Source of the DNA: Eutypella sp. D-1
Taxonomy: Eukaryota; Ascomycota; Sordariomycetes; Xylariales; Diatrypaceae
DNA length: 64,000 bases
Direction of reading: 5' to 3'
Assembly: GCA_023313575.1 (NCBI GenBank)
Contig: JAJTTP010000001.1
Location: 5,084,001-5,148,000, forward strand
The notes under the pieces were generated by a model. That model did not search any database, was not told where the DNA came from, and saw only the letters and a list, made by a program, of their open reading frames with translations. Within the stretch, counting starts at the first letter, position 1. Each line of letters starts with the position of its first letter. This document shows, piece by piece, positions 20,773 through 31,895 of the stretch. The position numbers were made by a program, and so were the translations under genes.

Positions 20773-22611
20773 ATGGCAGGGCCGGCTCTCATGTCTACGA
20801 GCGGAGCTAGACGGGTTGGAATGAGCGTCAAGCAGAGGCCGCGCCCACTGCTTTCACAAATCGGAGGGAGACCTGTCGAGCGGCTTGAATCCGTGGACAC
20901 CTCCGATTCGGAGTTTCCGCGGAAGATGAGTAGCGACGTTAAGTCCCAGGAGTACGACCCCTTCACTGCGCCGCCGGAGAGCAGCGATGAAGAAGATAAC
21001 AACAAGCCGCCTGTAAAGGGGTTTAAGGGCTTCTCTTCAGACTCGGATGATGACGGGCCTCCTCCGGGTGATATACAGCCCACTAAATTTGGGAAAAGAA
21101 ACCAGCAGCCTAGCTCCCAAACAAGCAATGCACCCGGGCGGACACGGAGAATAACAACGACCAAGGCGTATTCTACGGCGCGCAGCTCCCAGACAGAAGC
21201 GCCCTCTAGCTCTGCTGGGTCGAAAAGGTCGGGCGAAGAGAGCGGCCTGGCCAAGTCCGGTAGCCATCTTGAAGATGGGTTCGGCTTTTGCAAGAAGCCC
21301 AAAACAACGAAAAGGACCCAAATACACGCACCGGGGAGACGCCAAACCAAGCAGTTCGGTGGAAAATCCTCGCAAAACTCGATACCGAGGTCCTCCGCGC
21401 CTCAACGAGATGGTCAGTTTTTGGTATCTTTTGCTATATATATATGTATATTTGTAGTCTAACGTTCATGAGCCAATATAGCCCCTCGGCGAGCATTCAA
21501 AACCTTTGAGGCTAGTGAGAGCCCGGAAAGGAATCCTGACCCACCGAAAAGGGGTTTCAGGCTTCCCTCGTCTGTAGACCCGACCCCTAACGCAACACCG
21601 CGGAAGGTCCAGTTTAGGCAACATAGTCATACGCCCGACCTCTCCCCTAAGAAAGGCACTATCAAATTATTCGACTCAGATGGGCCGGATTTCGGTTCTG
21701 AATTTGGGTCACCAAAAGTTTCAGGGGCGTCTGAACAAAAACGATCTACAGGATCCAAGGCGCGAGGACGGGATAGCTCTCCCGCAGACGACCTCGGACC
21801 GTCTACCCAGAGACCCGTCTTCCGGTTACCCTCGGATGACCTTGACGACATAGGTGGACCGATTAACTACGATAACAAAGCCGATCCAAAAGAAGCACTA
21901 AACGACGACGAAGAAGAAGATGTCACGGAGATCCTGGACTCCGAAGGGCCCAGCAGGGAGGCGCGGTGTCCGATGTGCCACGAGACGGTGGACCGGGAGC
22001 TGCTGGAAAAGCACTCGGACCGCGGGCGGATGAGCATCCGGAAGCAGACGACGTTCTGCCGGCTGCACAAGCGGCGGACGGCGGCCAGCTCGGGCAGCGC
22101 GCGGGGGTACCCGACGACGATCGACTGGGAGGGGATGGAGGGGCGGCTGGCGGGCCACGAGGCGTTTCTGCGGGAGGTGCTGGAGGGGCAGCGGGCGTCG
22201 CACTACGCGTCGGTGCTGCGGCGCAAGGTGGAGGCCGGGCGGGAGCGCACGCTGCTCAAGGCCGAGGACAGCGTGACGCCCGGGTACTACGGCCCGCGCG
22301 GCCTGCGTGTGATGACGGACTTCGTGGTGCGGCGGCTCGCGCGGCCGCTGCGGCGCCGCGCCGTCGAGGACCGCCTCGTCGCCGCCCGCGGCTACACCGC
22401 CTATGTCCAGGCCGTCCTCGTCCCCGAGCTCGCCGCCCGCCTCGTCATGGAGGACATGGGCGTCTCCGAGCCCGAGGCCCGCGACGTCCTCCGCGACAGC
22501 ATCGAGGTCGGCGAGCTCCTGAACGAGGACATCGGCGATGTTGTCGCTACCGCGGACGCCGATGCTGCTATCGCTGACGGCAGTGACGCGAGCGATACCG
22601 AGGATGTCTAG
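20773..22611 (+). CDS. RTC4: RTC4-like protein (restriction of telomere capping 4 domain)
   Basis: Two exons, 20773-21412 and 21482-22611, joined across a 69 bp phase-1 intron (donor GTCAGT, acceptor ATATAG), giving 589 residues from the ATG at 20773. Residues 1 to about 380 are disordered, Ser/Pro/basic with short acidic patches. The C-terminal part is the RTC4 domain: a CPMCHETVD cysteine pair with a downstream histidine, FCRLHKRR, YPTTIDWEGMEGRL, then TLLKAEDSVTPGYYGPRG and a helical end. Yeast RTC4 was found through suppression of cdc13-1 telomere-capping defects; the biochemical role is unknown. The start is uncertain: in-frame ATGs also occur at 20692, 20791 and 20821, and the last (MSVKQRPRPLLSQIGG) looks most like a conserved beginning. 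GC content rises sharply at about 21,950, where the folded domain begins. Confidence 0.85.
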
Positions 22612-23663
22612 GGGTTGGACTGTGGGCTGGCTGGCATGGTGGATCGGGTAGGAGGTTTGCTTTTTTATCCCATCAGAAACGTATGGTTATATATATATAC
22701 ACGTCGCAATCCCCTTTCCCTCCCCTTAACCCCCCTTACTCGCCTAGCTACCTACACAGCTAATAGCACATACACACTATAGACCGACAGATAGCCAGCT
22801 CCCGTACCGGTCGGTTATCATTATATAAATTACATTATTTTTATCTGATTATACTTTACGGCTACATTTCCAAGATTCTCTGGGATGCGCATCGGTCCTT
22901 TCTGGCAAAAGATACATTTCGAAGCATAAACATCTCTTAACGATGGCTTCATACCTGCGGTCTTGATAATAGGAGCTGGCCAGGAGCCTAAGGATTTGTA
23001 GAAGAGAAGCATCCTCTGAATTGCCTTTCTAGGTACATTATGTATGTAGGTAGGCAGTTCTTTTATATCGTACTTCACCTCCGGGCTAAGTAACTTTCAA
23101 CTTGAAGATACCTGTGCGCACGGGCCAGGTTTATCTGCAAGGACTTCTGCAGGTACTTGATTCGAAGTATCGATTTCTGCCCCTCCTTGTCGTTATCTTA
23201 TCAGCTACCTAGGTAACGTTAGGTAATTTACTGCCTGCCTGCATCACTACAATAGGTAAGCCCTTGGATAAGGGAAGAGTCATAACTGCATGTACTTTTT
23301 TTTTTCTATATAGTAAGGTTTTACAGTACTTAAGCCTTCAGCCCACCTATGATGCCCCCCCAGGCGGTTTAACTAAGAAGGGACCCCACACGAAATTTGA
23401 TTTTGAGCACTGACTTGCACCAACTACAACCATTAACTGCACCACCCCTACACACCAACCCAAGCAAGCAGCCTACGTAGAGCCTTACAGAGAGATCCAA
23501 AGGGCGTTTGAAGAAAAATAAAATTCAACGTCTTGAGTATATACACCCTCGAAACGGTATCATCCCAAACCTACATTCATCGTACAAAGCACAGGCAAGG
23601 AAGGAGTAAATATTGTACTGCATTGCACGTACTGCACTGTGAGCCACCACCACCACCGCCGCG
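22612..23663. other. Intergenic region between RTC4 and eIF2 gamma
   Basis: 1 kb between two plus-strand genes. It contains a TA run near 22691, TAGGTAGG-type sequence near 23043 and CTACCTAGGTAACGTTAGG near 23204. The right end is the eIF2 gamma promoter and leader. Nothing coding is supported. Confidence 0.5.
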
Positions 23664-25379
23664 ATGGATAAGTTTGGCAACGACATCGAATCCGAGTCCG
23701 ACTCGGGTAACGAGTCTCTCAACGAGATCGATGATGGCCTCGAGGAGCAGCTTGATCAGCCCCTCAAGTCTTCCTTGAAGAAGTCATCTTTACCTCCCCC
23801 TCCTGAGGTTGAGCGGCCTCCTCTGCCCCCCCAGACCGATGCGAAGGACCTCGACACCAGCACTCTCACCCCCTTGACTCCCGAGATTATCGCGAGACAG
23901 GCCACCATCAACATTGGTACCATCGGTCATGTCGCCCACGGAAAGTCCACCGTGGTCAAGGCTATCTCCGGTGTCCAGACTGTTAGGTTCAAGAACGAGT
24001 TGATTCGGAACATTACCATCAAGTTGGGTTATGCGAACGCCAAGATTTACCAGTGCGACAGCCCTGAGTGCCCTCGGCCGACTTGCTTTAGAAGTTACAA
24101 GAGTGACAAGGAGGTCGATCCCCCCTGTGAGCGCGAGGGTTGCACTGGTACCTACAGATTATTGCGCCATGTGTCGTAAGTGTCATCCATGCCTTTTTTT
24201 CCCTTCCAAATATTGTCCTGTCTGGAGGTCGGGGGAGCTTGTGATTGTAATATGAACAACAAATAAAAAACACCGGCTGATCTTGTCTTTTCCAGCTTCG
24301 TCGATTGCCCTGGTCACGATATTCTCATGAGCACTATGTTGTCTGGAGCCGCAGTCATGGACGCTGCTCTTCTTCTTATCGCGGGCAATGAATCCGTACC
24401 CCAGCCTCAGACTTCCGAGCATTTGGCCGCTATCGAGATCATGAAGCTCGATAAGATCATTATCCTTCAAAACAAGGTCGATTTGATGCGAGAAGAGGCT
24501 GCCCTACAGCACCACCAGTCCATCGTCAAATTTGTTCGAGGAACGCCCGCTGCGAAGTCGCCCATCATCCCCATCTCTGCCCAGCTCAAGTTCAACATCG
24601 ACGGCGTCCTCGACGCCATCGTGAACACCATCCCCGTGCCCCTCAGAGATTTCACGCAGGAGCCTCACATGATGGTCATCCGATCCTTCGACGTCAACAA
24701 GCCCGGTGCCGAGATCGATGAGCTGAAGGGTGGTGTCGCCGGTGGCAGTATCCTGCACGGCGTTCTGAAGCTGGGTGATGAGGTTGAGATTCGGCCCGGC
24801 ATTGTCACCCGTGACGACAAGGGTGCGCTTAAGTGCAAGCCCATTTTCAGCCGCATCGTCTCCCTGAACTCGGAATCCAACGACCTCAAGTACGCCGTTC
24901 CCGGAGGTCTTATCGGTGTGGGTACGCGCATCGACCCCACTCTGTGCCGAGCCGATCGTCTGGTCGGTTTCGTGCTCGGACTGAAGGGCCGCCTCCCGGC
25001 CATCTACAGCGAGATCGAGGTCAACTTCTACCTCCTCAAGAGACTGCTCGGTGTCCGAACCGCGGACGGCAAGCAGGCCAAGGTCGCCAAGCTCACTAAG
25101 AACGAGGTTCTCATGGTCAACATCGGATCGACGTCGACGGGTGCCAAGGTCGCTGCTATAAAACAGGATGCGGCCAAGCTGTCGCTGACGAGTCCGGCCT
25201 GCACGAACCTGGGCGAGAAGATCGCCCTCAGCCGACGTATCGAGAAGCACTGGCGGCTCATCGGCTGGGCCACCATCACTGCGTAAGTATCTACCAAAAA
25301 GGACCTCCAATCAAGATCATGCAGATGTGACTAACAGTCTATCTCTAGTGGTGTCACGCTCGAGCCAAGCGAGTCCTGA
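23664..25379 (+). CDS. GCD11: Translation initiation factor eIF2 subunit gamma
   Basis: Three exons: 23664-24175, 24296-25282 and 25349-25379. Both introns are phase 2 with GTAAGT donors, and the product is 509 residues. The last exon adds only the final ten codons and the stop. GTPase motifs are all present: G1 GHVAHGKST, switch 1 with [15 protein letters not shown]3 VDCPGHD, G4 NKVDL and G5 SAQLKFN. A zinc-ribbon insert (CDSPEC, later CEREGC) sits between G2 and G3 as in archaeal and eukaryotic gamma subunits. Two beta-barrel domains follow. The N-terminal 85 residues are an acidic/proline-rich eukaryotic extension. In the eIF2 heterotrimer it binds GTP and initiator Met-tRNA and delivers them to the 40S subunit; it also contacts eIF5 and eIF2B (family knowledge). 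Exons 2 and 3 are needed for an intact barrel, so the joins are secure. Confidence 0.97.
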
Positions 25380-26648
25380 TCCGCCTCCTAGCTGTGTCTT
25401 CTTGGAATAGGGATAACTCGTACCTTTTTCCTTGGGCATAGACTGTGGATGAGATGAGATGAGATGAGATGAGATACGAGAGAAGGGAAACGCTAAACGA
25501 AATACTTGAAGAAACGTGCTAGGGCGGCTGAACGGGAGAGGCATGGCATGAAATGCGGAGCACACCAACCCAGAAATAGGTGTTGCTCCCTTAGCATATA
25601 CGGACCACCTCACAGGGCGCCTCCAACCCCCCTTTATTTTTCCTCTTATCACGCATTTGTCAAGAGCTTGTCAGATGTAGGACTTGGGAAGGGGGTCAAG
25701 GATAGGCAGGGGAGGGGAAAAAGGGAAAGGGGAAAAGGGGGGAACCTAGCACAGGGCAACTTTACTTGAAAAGCCATGTACGTACTGCATAGCGGTTCCG
25801 GGCTCCGGGAAGGAGGGTTAAAAGAAAAAAGTATAAAAAGCATGCATGCCGTTTAGAACGACTGTTCCGCTCTTCCTTTTCTTCTTCTTTTTTTTTTTTT
25901 TTCGGTCTTTGATTACTTTATGCCAGGTCTTCCGGCCCGTGATAAGAAAACGACGCCCATCCATCGCCCCCCCCCCCCCACCCTCTTTCACATACATTCA
26001 TGCAGTTTGGGCCTTACTTTTCTTATAGAGTCACGCAAGTCACACAACACAGCCACTATAACAGTTGTTGGAACTAGGGTACAATCGAGTCTACAGGCAA
26101 GTGCCGGGGTTGACAAGCCGTGGCGCTTAACTCACGAATACTCCTCGGCCTATATATATATATAGTTCTTGCACCTCTTAAACATCCATGTATAACTTAG
26201 CATCTAATTGAGGATCCAAGGGTCTGCCTATTTGCAAGGGGTAACGCTGGAATATCGCCATTCGTCACAGTCCTCCAACTAGGAGACGCCAGGGCTTTTT
26301 GGTTGAACTAGGGCATCAACATTGGCCGCTCTATTTTATTTTGGCTGGCGGCTACCTCACTCCTGAAGCTGTCTCTAGGCATACTATCAACGCCTGCGCC
26401 CCGCCGAGGCGAACTTTATGCTACTGGGTGGTTCGCTACGCCCTGTCTTAAACCGGCCAAGCTGGGACGTTTCGTTGACTTCTTTCCTGTTTGGAGGGGG
26501 AATACAGATCGTTCTACAACCTCCTTGGGTAGCGCTGAGAACCGGAAGAAACACATAGGCGCCCCCGACTCCTATCTGAAAACCTAACAACTCCTTCCTA
26601 TGCAACTCTCCGCCACCATAGTCCTCTACATCCAATATATGTGTAACC
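25380..26648. other. Intergenic region downstream of eIF2 gamma
   Basis: Contains five tandem GAGAT units (25451-25475), purine-rich sequence at 25700-25745, a T run near 25876-25892, a C run near 25969-25979 and a TA run near 26151-26162. It must include the eIF2 gamma 3' UTR and the upstream region of the kinase-like gene. No gene seen. Confidence 0.5.
25451..25475. repeat. (GAGAT)5 tandem repeat
   Basis: Five perfect five-base units about 70 bp past the eIF2 gamma stop codon, probably inside its 3' UTR. Confidence 0.9.
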
Positions 26649-27496
26649 ATGGCTCCAAATATTGGCTCGTTTGAAGAGCTGCATTACCTGGCCGAATCCT
26701 TCCAACCGGGTAGCCGGGAAGGGTCCAAAGAGGAGGAGGAAGAAGGATACTTATACACTTTCTTCACGTGGTTCGACCCCGTCGACGACTACGCGTATTT
26801 CGGCAAGATCGAGAAGAAGCCGAAGCTCCAGCTCACGCTCGCGGAGGTTTCGGCCGCGCTCGAGCCGATCCCCGACGAGGACATCTACCCCCTTGCGCGC
26901 GAGGTCGAGCCCCCGCTGCGCATTGCGCCGGACAGCCTGGATCTAGGGCCGGAAACAAGCGTGCACGTCAAGCGCCCGCCGACGCACGAGTACGACTGGT
27001 ACAAGGAGGAGGACTGCGTGTCCATCATTAGGGCGACGCTACTGGAGGAGGCAGCGGCGCTCCAGCGCGTCGCGGAGTACGGGGAGCAACACCCGAATAT
27101 CGTGAAGTTCCACGGCTGCCGCGTGCGACGGGACCGCATCACGGGTCTCGTGCTAGACTGGTACGCGACGAACCTGGACGAGCACCTGCGACGGGGCGGG
27201 AGCGTAGACAAGGCCAAGATCCTGGACGGTCTGGGCTCCGCCGTCCGGCACCTGCACGATGTCCTAGGCCTCGCGCACAACGACATCAATCCCATAATGT
27301 CATGCTGGACGACGACGGCGAGCCCGTGCTCGTGGACTTCGGCTCCTGTCATCGCATCGGCGATAGGCTGACCGCGAGCCGCGGTACCCCCGGCTGGACT
27401 GAAGAGGGGGATGATTATACCCTGTCCAAGGCGAGCCATGATCTCGCTGCTCTGGAGAAGATTGAGAAGTGGTTAGATGCGCCGACGTTTAAGTGA
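26649..27496 (+). pseudogene. Protein-kinase-like gene interrupted by a one-base frameshift
   Basis: The frame opens at ATG 26649 in a good context (ACCATGG) and encodes a kinase-fold protein with an unusual N-terminus. Kinase features are a candidate ATP-site lysine in VHVKRP (K108), a helix-C glutamate in LLEEAAALQ, a hinge-like segment LVLDWYATNLDEHL, and a catalytic-loop sequence HND at 210-212. Directly after codon 215 (27291-27293) the frame breaks. The continuation is in another frame, from about 27294 to the stop at 27496: it resumes with the loop asparagine (NVMLDDD), then VDFGSC (the DFG motif) and a short C-lobe with GTPGWTEE. One missing base in a run of C explains everything. Either this is a true pseudogene or a sequencing/assembly error. 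Both halves keep coding character (high GC at third positions, no other stops), which favours an error or a very recent lesion. The family resembles the expanded, divergent kinase-like proteins of filamentous fungi. Substrate unknown. Confidence 0.75.
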
Positions 27497-28444
27497 GTGC
27501 GATGTCGTATGTATGTACTCACTTACCTAGGGGCTTGGGAGAGGAGGTTTGGGGGGAGGGGGGGCGGGGGACGTTATCCAGTACAATATGGAAGCTCCGG
27601 GTATAGATAACAGACAGGCTATATCGTATATCAGCATACATGGCCGCTCCAGTTCATGCGTGTCTGTCGGCCAAAGTGTATGGGAGGGATAGAGGCGCAA
27701 GAAAACAAAAGTGGCCCATATGTAAACCACCAAAGCACTGAATGTCAGCGATGTGAATAAAGGGGGTCTCGCGCATACGCATACATATGTGCATCTAGAA
27801 AGGGGCAGTATCCACTGCACGTCTGGGCTCTACCTAAGCACGTACATCTATCAAGCTACTTTACTCTCCCAAGTACCGACCGTGTGGACTTCTAACGATC
27901 TCCTCTCTTAGTATTGGACATCTGCCCTCTATTCTGTAAACGGTGGGGCGTCCACCTATGTACGGGGGGGGGGGGGGGTGGTTTATGTGGTATTTATTCA
28001 GTCACCTTTTCTTTTCTTTTTTTTTTTTTTTTTTTAAGACTGCACGGGACCGAAATCCTTCCCCGGGTTTGTGGGCATGGGCCAGAGACAGGCTAGAACT
28101 CTTCTACATCGCGTAACCTGCCATTGATGCCGTAGTCTGGTTGCATATATATCTAGAGTGGGTTGGGGTTATGGCTGAGGAGTTAGGGGTAGAAGTACGG
28201 AAGTAAAGAAGGGGTGAGGTAGTCGAGAGGCCGTCGATGGATTTTTGTCACCGAGAGGGAGTGGGGAAGGACACAGGTATCGAGAGCAACACGCTCGCAT
28301 TATGAATTAAAGGTTATGATAACTCTCTTTTTCTTTCTTTCTTTCTCTCTCTCTTCCACGCCTCTCCTCCTACTTCTTCCTTACCCCCTTTCCTCCTCCC
28401 ACCTTGCTCATCCACTAAACTCATCAACTCCCTATCCCACCACA
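27497..28444. other. Intergenic region between convergent kinase-like and LAA2-like genes
   Basis: Both genes end into this region. It holds a long G run near 27966-27978, a T run near 28018-28036 and CTTT/CT-rich sequence near 28325-28352. No coding frame is supported. Confidence 0.5.
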
Positions 28445-30201
28445 TCATTTCCTCGTCTTCCGGGCGTGCTTAACAAGATTCTCAATGACGCCCTCGAAGG
28501 CCTCGCGATCGCCGATCTTCTCGTCGGTGCGGAGCTTCCAGAACTCGAGGACGTCCTTGGCGAGGCCCTCGAGCTCCTCGAGCCGACGCACGTGGTCGCG
28601 GAGCTCGGCGTCCGTCATGCCGCCCAGCGCCTCCTCGGTCGTCGCGCACAGCTGGCGCGCGGACACTAAGTCCAGGTCCGGCGGTTCCGGCGGGCCCTTC
28701 TTCTTCCGCCCACCCCCCGCTGACGTCGCGCCGCCCTCACGACGTGGCTTCTCCTTGCCCTGCGAGTCCACCGAGACCGAGGAGTCATTGCCGTCGCCGC
28801 CTCCCGCCGTCTTCCGCACCCGCGAGAGCGACCGCGAGTCCGTCGAGTTGCGCAGGGATCCCGTGGAGCTGACGCGGTGCAGCGAGGGCAGGACGAGCTT
28901 CTTCTGCTTGGACGCGGGCAGGATCTCGTCGAGGTCGACGGGGACGCCGAGGGAGACGAGGAAGAGCCGGCGTATGGGCGAGCGGATCCAGTCCGGGGGC
29001 TGCAGCGGTGGTGGGGCGGCCAGCTGGGACCAGAGCGAGGCGCTCCGCGGGTTGAAGAAGATGGGGTTGTCTTTCGGCGGGGAGGGCAGGGGTGGGAGGT
29101 CTAATACATCTTGCGAATATAAGGCATTTAAATAGGGCTCGGTGGCGGCTAGTATGTCTTCGGAATCAAGGCCGTCGATATCTAATATTGGCTTTTAAGA
29201 GAGAGGGAGAGAACGGAAGCAAAAAAAGCAGCGTCAGTATTGACAGGACAAGATCTGGATCTGGATCTGGATCTGGATCTACCTAAGGAGAGAGCTAAAC
29301 GTACAAAAGAGGGTATAGAGGGTTGGGGTGGTGGTGGTTGTGGCATGGAGGAGGCTGGAGCGGGAGAAGGAGCGTGAGGGTGAGCGTCCGCTTCAGCCTG
29401 CTGAAAGCCATCGTCAAAGTCGCCAAAATCATCGTCATCGCCACCCTCTTCGAAATCGTCAAAGTCGTCACCAAAATCGTCGTTATTGTTATTGTTTTCA
29501 TGACCTTCATTATGACTTTCATCATGACTTTCATCATGACTTTCATCATGACCTTTATCATCATAATCATTTTCTTCTTTTTCCGCGCCGATCCCCGAAG
29601 ATGACCCCCGGCGCTCATCATGTTGTTGTTCTTGTTGTTGTTGTTGTTGTTGCGCCGCTGGAGAGCTCAACGCCGGGGTCTCTGGCATGTCTCCTACGAG
29701 GGCAAGATGTCAATCGTAAAATGGACAGCTTAGGAGGACTTGGCTGCCGTACCGCTTCCTTCTTCATTATTTCCTGCCGCCGCCGCCGCCGTCGCCGCCG
29801 CCTCTTCACTACCGTGTGGTTTATGAATCATGTCCGGGGTTGCGTCCGCGTCATGATGTTGACCGTGACAGTGATGTGGTTTCGTGCCGGGTGCATCCTC
29901 CGCCTCGTCCAGCACGGTCTTCGGAATAGGATGACCACCGGGAGAGACAGGACGGACAGCGGGATCAGACTGCGCAGTCGCAGGGCTGGCCAGCACGGCA
30001 ATCTCGTCGGGCGTGGCGTCTTCGGTGCGCTTGCTGTAAGCTTCGGTTCCGGGGACTTCGCCATGAGCGGGCGAGTCATCTACCCTCTCGACTCTCGTTC
30101 TGGGGATGGGCGAGGTGGACTCGGGGGAGCGTGGAAAAGCGGAGTGGGCATCCTCGAATTGTTCGTCGGAATCGGACTCTGTGATGGAGAAGCGAAATGG
30201 T

Positions 30202-30245
<44 letters not shown>

Positions 30246-30361
30246 ACGAAGAAAGGAAGGGACGAGGAGATACACTCACCTAATTCATGAGCACCAGGAT
30301 CCTCGACCCGTTTCCTCTCGGGTGCCTCCAAACTGGTGGAGGATCTTCGTTGATCGGACAT
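28445..30361 (-). CDS. LAA2: LAA2-like AP-1/clathrin accessory protein
   Basis: Four exons: 30361-30280, 30178-29753, 29693-29305 and 29191-28445, giving 547 residues with all joins in frame (donors GTGAGT, GTACGG, GTACGT). The first 170 residues are disordered and acidic. Exon 3 encodes a glutamine run (about 184-190), tandem HDES units, an Asn run, and two acidic aromatic motifs, DFGDDFDDF at about 242-250 and DDFGDFDDGF at about 257-266, the type that binds adaptor ear domains. Exon 4 has the conserved block PPLPSPPKDNP, WSQLAAPPPLQPPDW, IRRLFLVSLGVPVDLDEIL, and a C-terminal helical region rich in Leu/Glu. This matches the fungal family of yeast YBL010C/Laa2, which helps recruit Laa1-AP-1 to trans-Golgi membranes (family knowledge; assignment is by motif, without alignment). 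Intron 1 contains a 40-base (AG) repeat. Confidence 0.83.
29252..29281. repeat. (GATCTG)n repeat inside LAA2-like intron 3
   Basis: Nearly five GATCTG units lie near the donor end of the third intron (29304-29192) of the LAA2-like gene. They are not in the mature message. Confidence 0.85.
30203..30242. repeat. (AG)20 microsatellite inside LAA2-like intron 1
   Basis: Twenty AG units. In the transcript sense (minus strand) this is a (CT)n run about 25 nt upstream of the acceptor, so it doubles as an extended polypyrimidine tract. Length is likely to vary between strains. Confidence 0.92.
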
Positions 30362-31895
30362 GGTTAGGAGAATGAAGGGGGAGAATGTGTGAATGGTGAG
30401 AAAAAAGGTGCAAGTAAGAAGTGAATTGACAATTCTACCCCTAAGAATGGTTACCAATATTGTACCTGTGAAATCTGAAATCGGGATAGGAGAGATGAAT
30501 TATGGGCAAACCCCCCTGTCGTTCCCGGTTGTTCCCTGTTGTTCCTCCAAAGTTCCAGGTTGGTTGCAGCAGTAGTTGGCGGGGAGGGGGGAAAAAGACA
30601 GACGGCGATAGTTATACACGGACAGGGCTGTCAGGGATTATTTATACCTACCTAGGAACTTAGGTAGGATTATTTATAGTATTGGACCTGGAGTACTTGA
30701 TTAAGTTCTCGGAGATTTATTTTCTATTGGTGATAGATCATGTACATATAACAGTTAAAGCTAGAAATTTCTTATACTTATGTAGCAGTAGTAGTAATAG
30801 TATAAACCTGGACAGCCGGGCAGCCGGGCTTACAGCTACTATTTGGGGGAGGGGGAGTCATTTGGTAGTTTTAGGTACAGTATATATGCAACCTTTCAAT
30901 GGACCTGGCAATGGAAACTTCAAGATCAGGCCAAAGTCAGAAAGAAATAGGTACCAAGGAAAAATCCAGGATTTGGATTGGACGACAAGTGCATATACCG
31001 ACTGCATATCTGCATACCTGTAGTAACTATCAGTCTGGCCAGTCTGCTAAGTCTGGTAGTCAAGAAGTAGTGAAGGGAAACCGCCAGGTCTAGATCGATA
31101 AGTACATAAGTATCACCATGAATTTGGCTACTTGCATGTTCTAGCAGTTTTAGTTGAACCACATGAGGACTTGGAGGTTCTTGGAGGTTGCGACCCTGAC
31201 TTATCTGATACACACCCTTGAAGATGCGAAGACGGAAGATGGGCAAATGTGGCTTGACATGTGGCTCAAACTCTAGGTTGAATCTTATAAAGTTTGTTAG
31301 TTGGTCTAAGCGCATCAAAGCTTAGGTAGCTACTTGTATGTAGCTTCAAGAAGAGGTAGCTAGCCTATTCGGTAGCTTATCACTTTAGCTGACTGGAAGG
31401 TACCTCCTACTTAGTACCCATCTCACTCACCTGGGCACCTAGCAACGTATTGACCTTAACATTAACTAACAGTAAAATAAAAAAGTGAATGCCCTATGAA
31501 AACATCAGCAGCACCTTAACACGTCTAATAAAGCTACCTACTCTCTTCATCTGACGTTACATCTTCTTTCCCAACCTTTTAGAGCTTCTTCAGAGGAAAG
31601 AAAACAAGCCCGAAAAAAAGACAGAGAAGACCGGGAAGCTCATCATCTACTTTTTTTCTTTTCAAACCTCTTCTTCATCCCTTAGGTTAGCTAGCTGCAG
31701 CAAAATAATTGTCCAGGAAAGCATGATTGGCGCATCATAGCGTTGGAAAGGCGCCACTCCCCGATTATCTGGATCATCGCATTCCTCAAAGTCCGTTTCT
31801 CTACACCCCAAACACCACACAATCACTGCACAACCACACATTGACACGCGCCGCATTCCATACCGAATTCCGACGAACAAACAGAAAAAGCAATC
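30362..31895. promoter_or_regulatory. Divergent upstream region between LAA2-like gene and NSP1
   Basis: The two genes read away from each other, so both promoters are here. It includes ACCTACCTAGGAACTTAGG (about 30647-30665) and related sequences near 31321 and 31400. Sequence is AT-rich with no supported coding frame. Near 31590-31680 it becomes A- and pyrimidine-rich ahead of the NSP1 start. Confidence 0.5.

Noticed and set aside
29328..30290. 320-codon plus-strand frame across the LAA2-like gene
   Set aside because: It crosses coding exons, two introns and the AG repeat (a run of RERERE), with no family resemblance; the minus-strand model is coherent.
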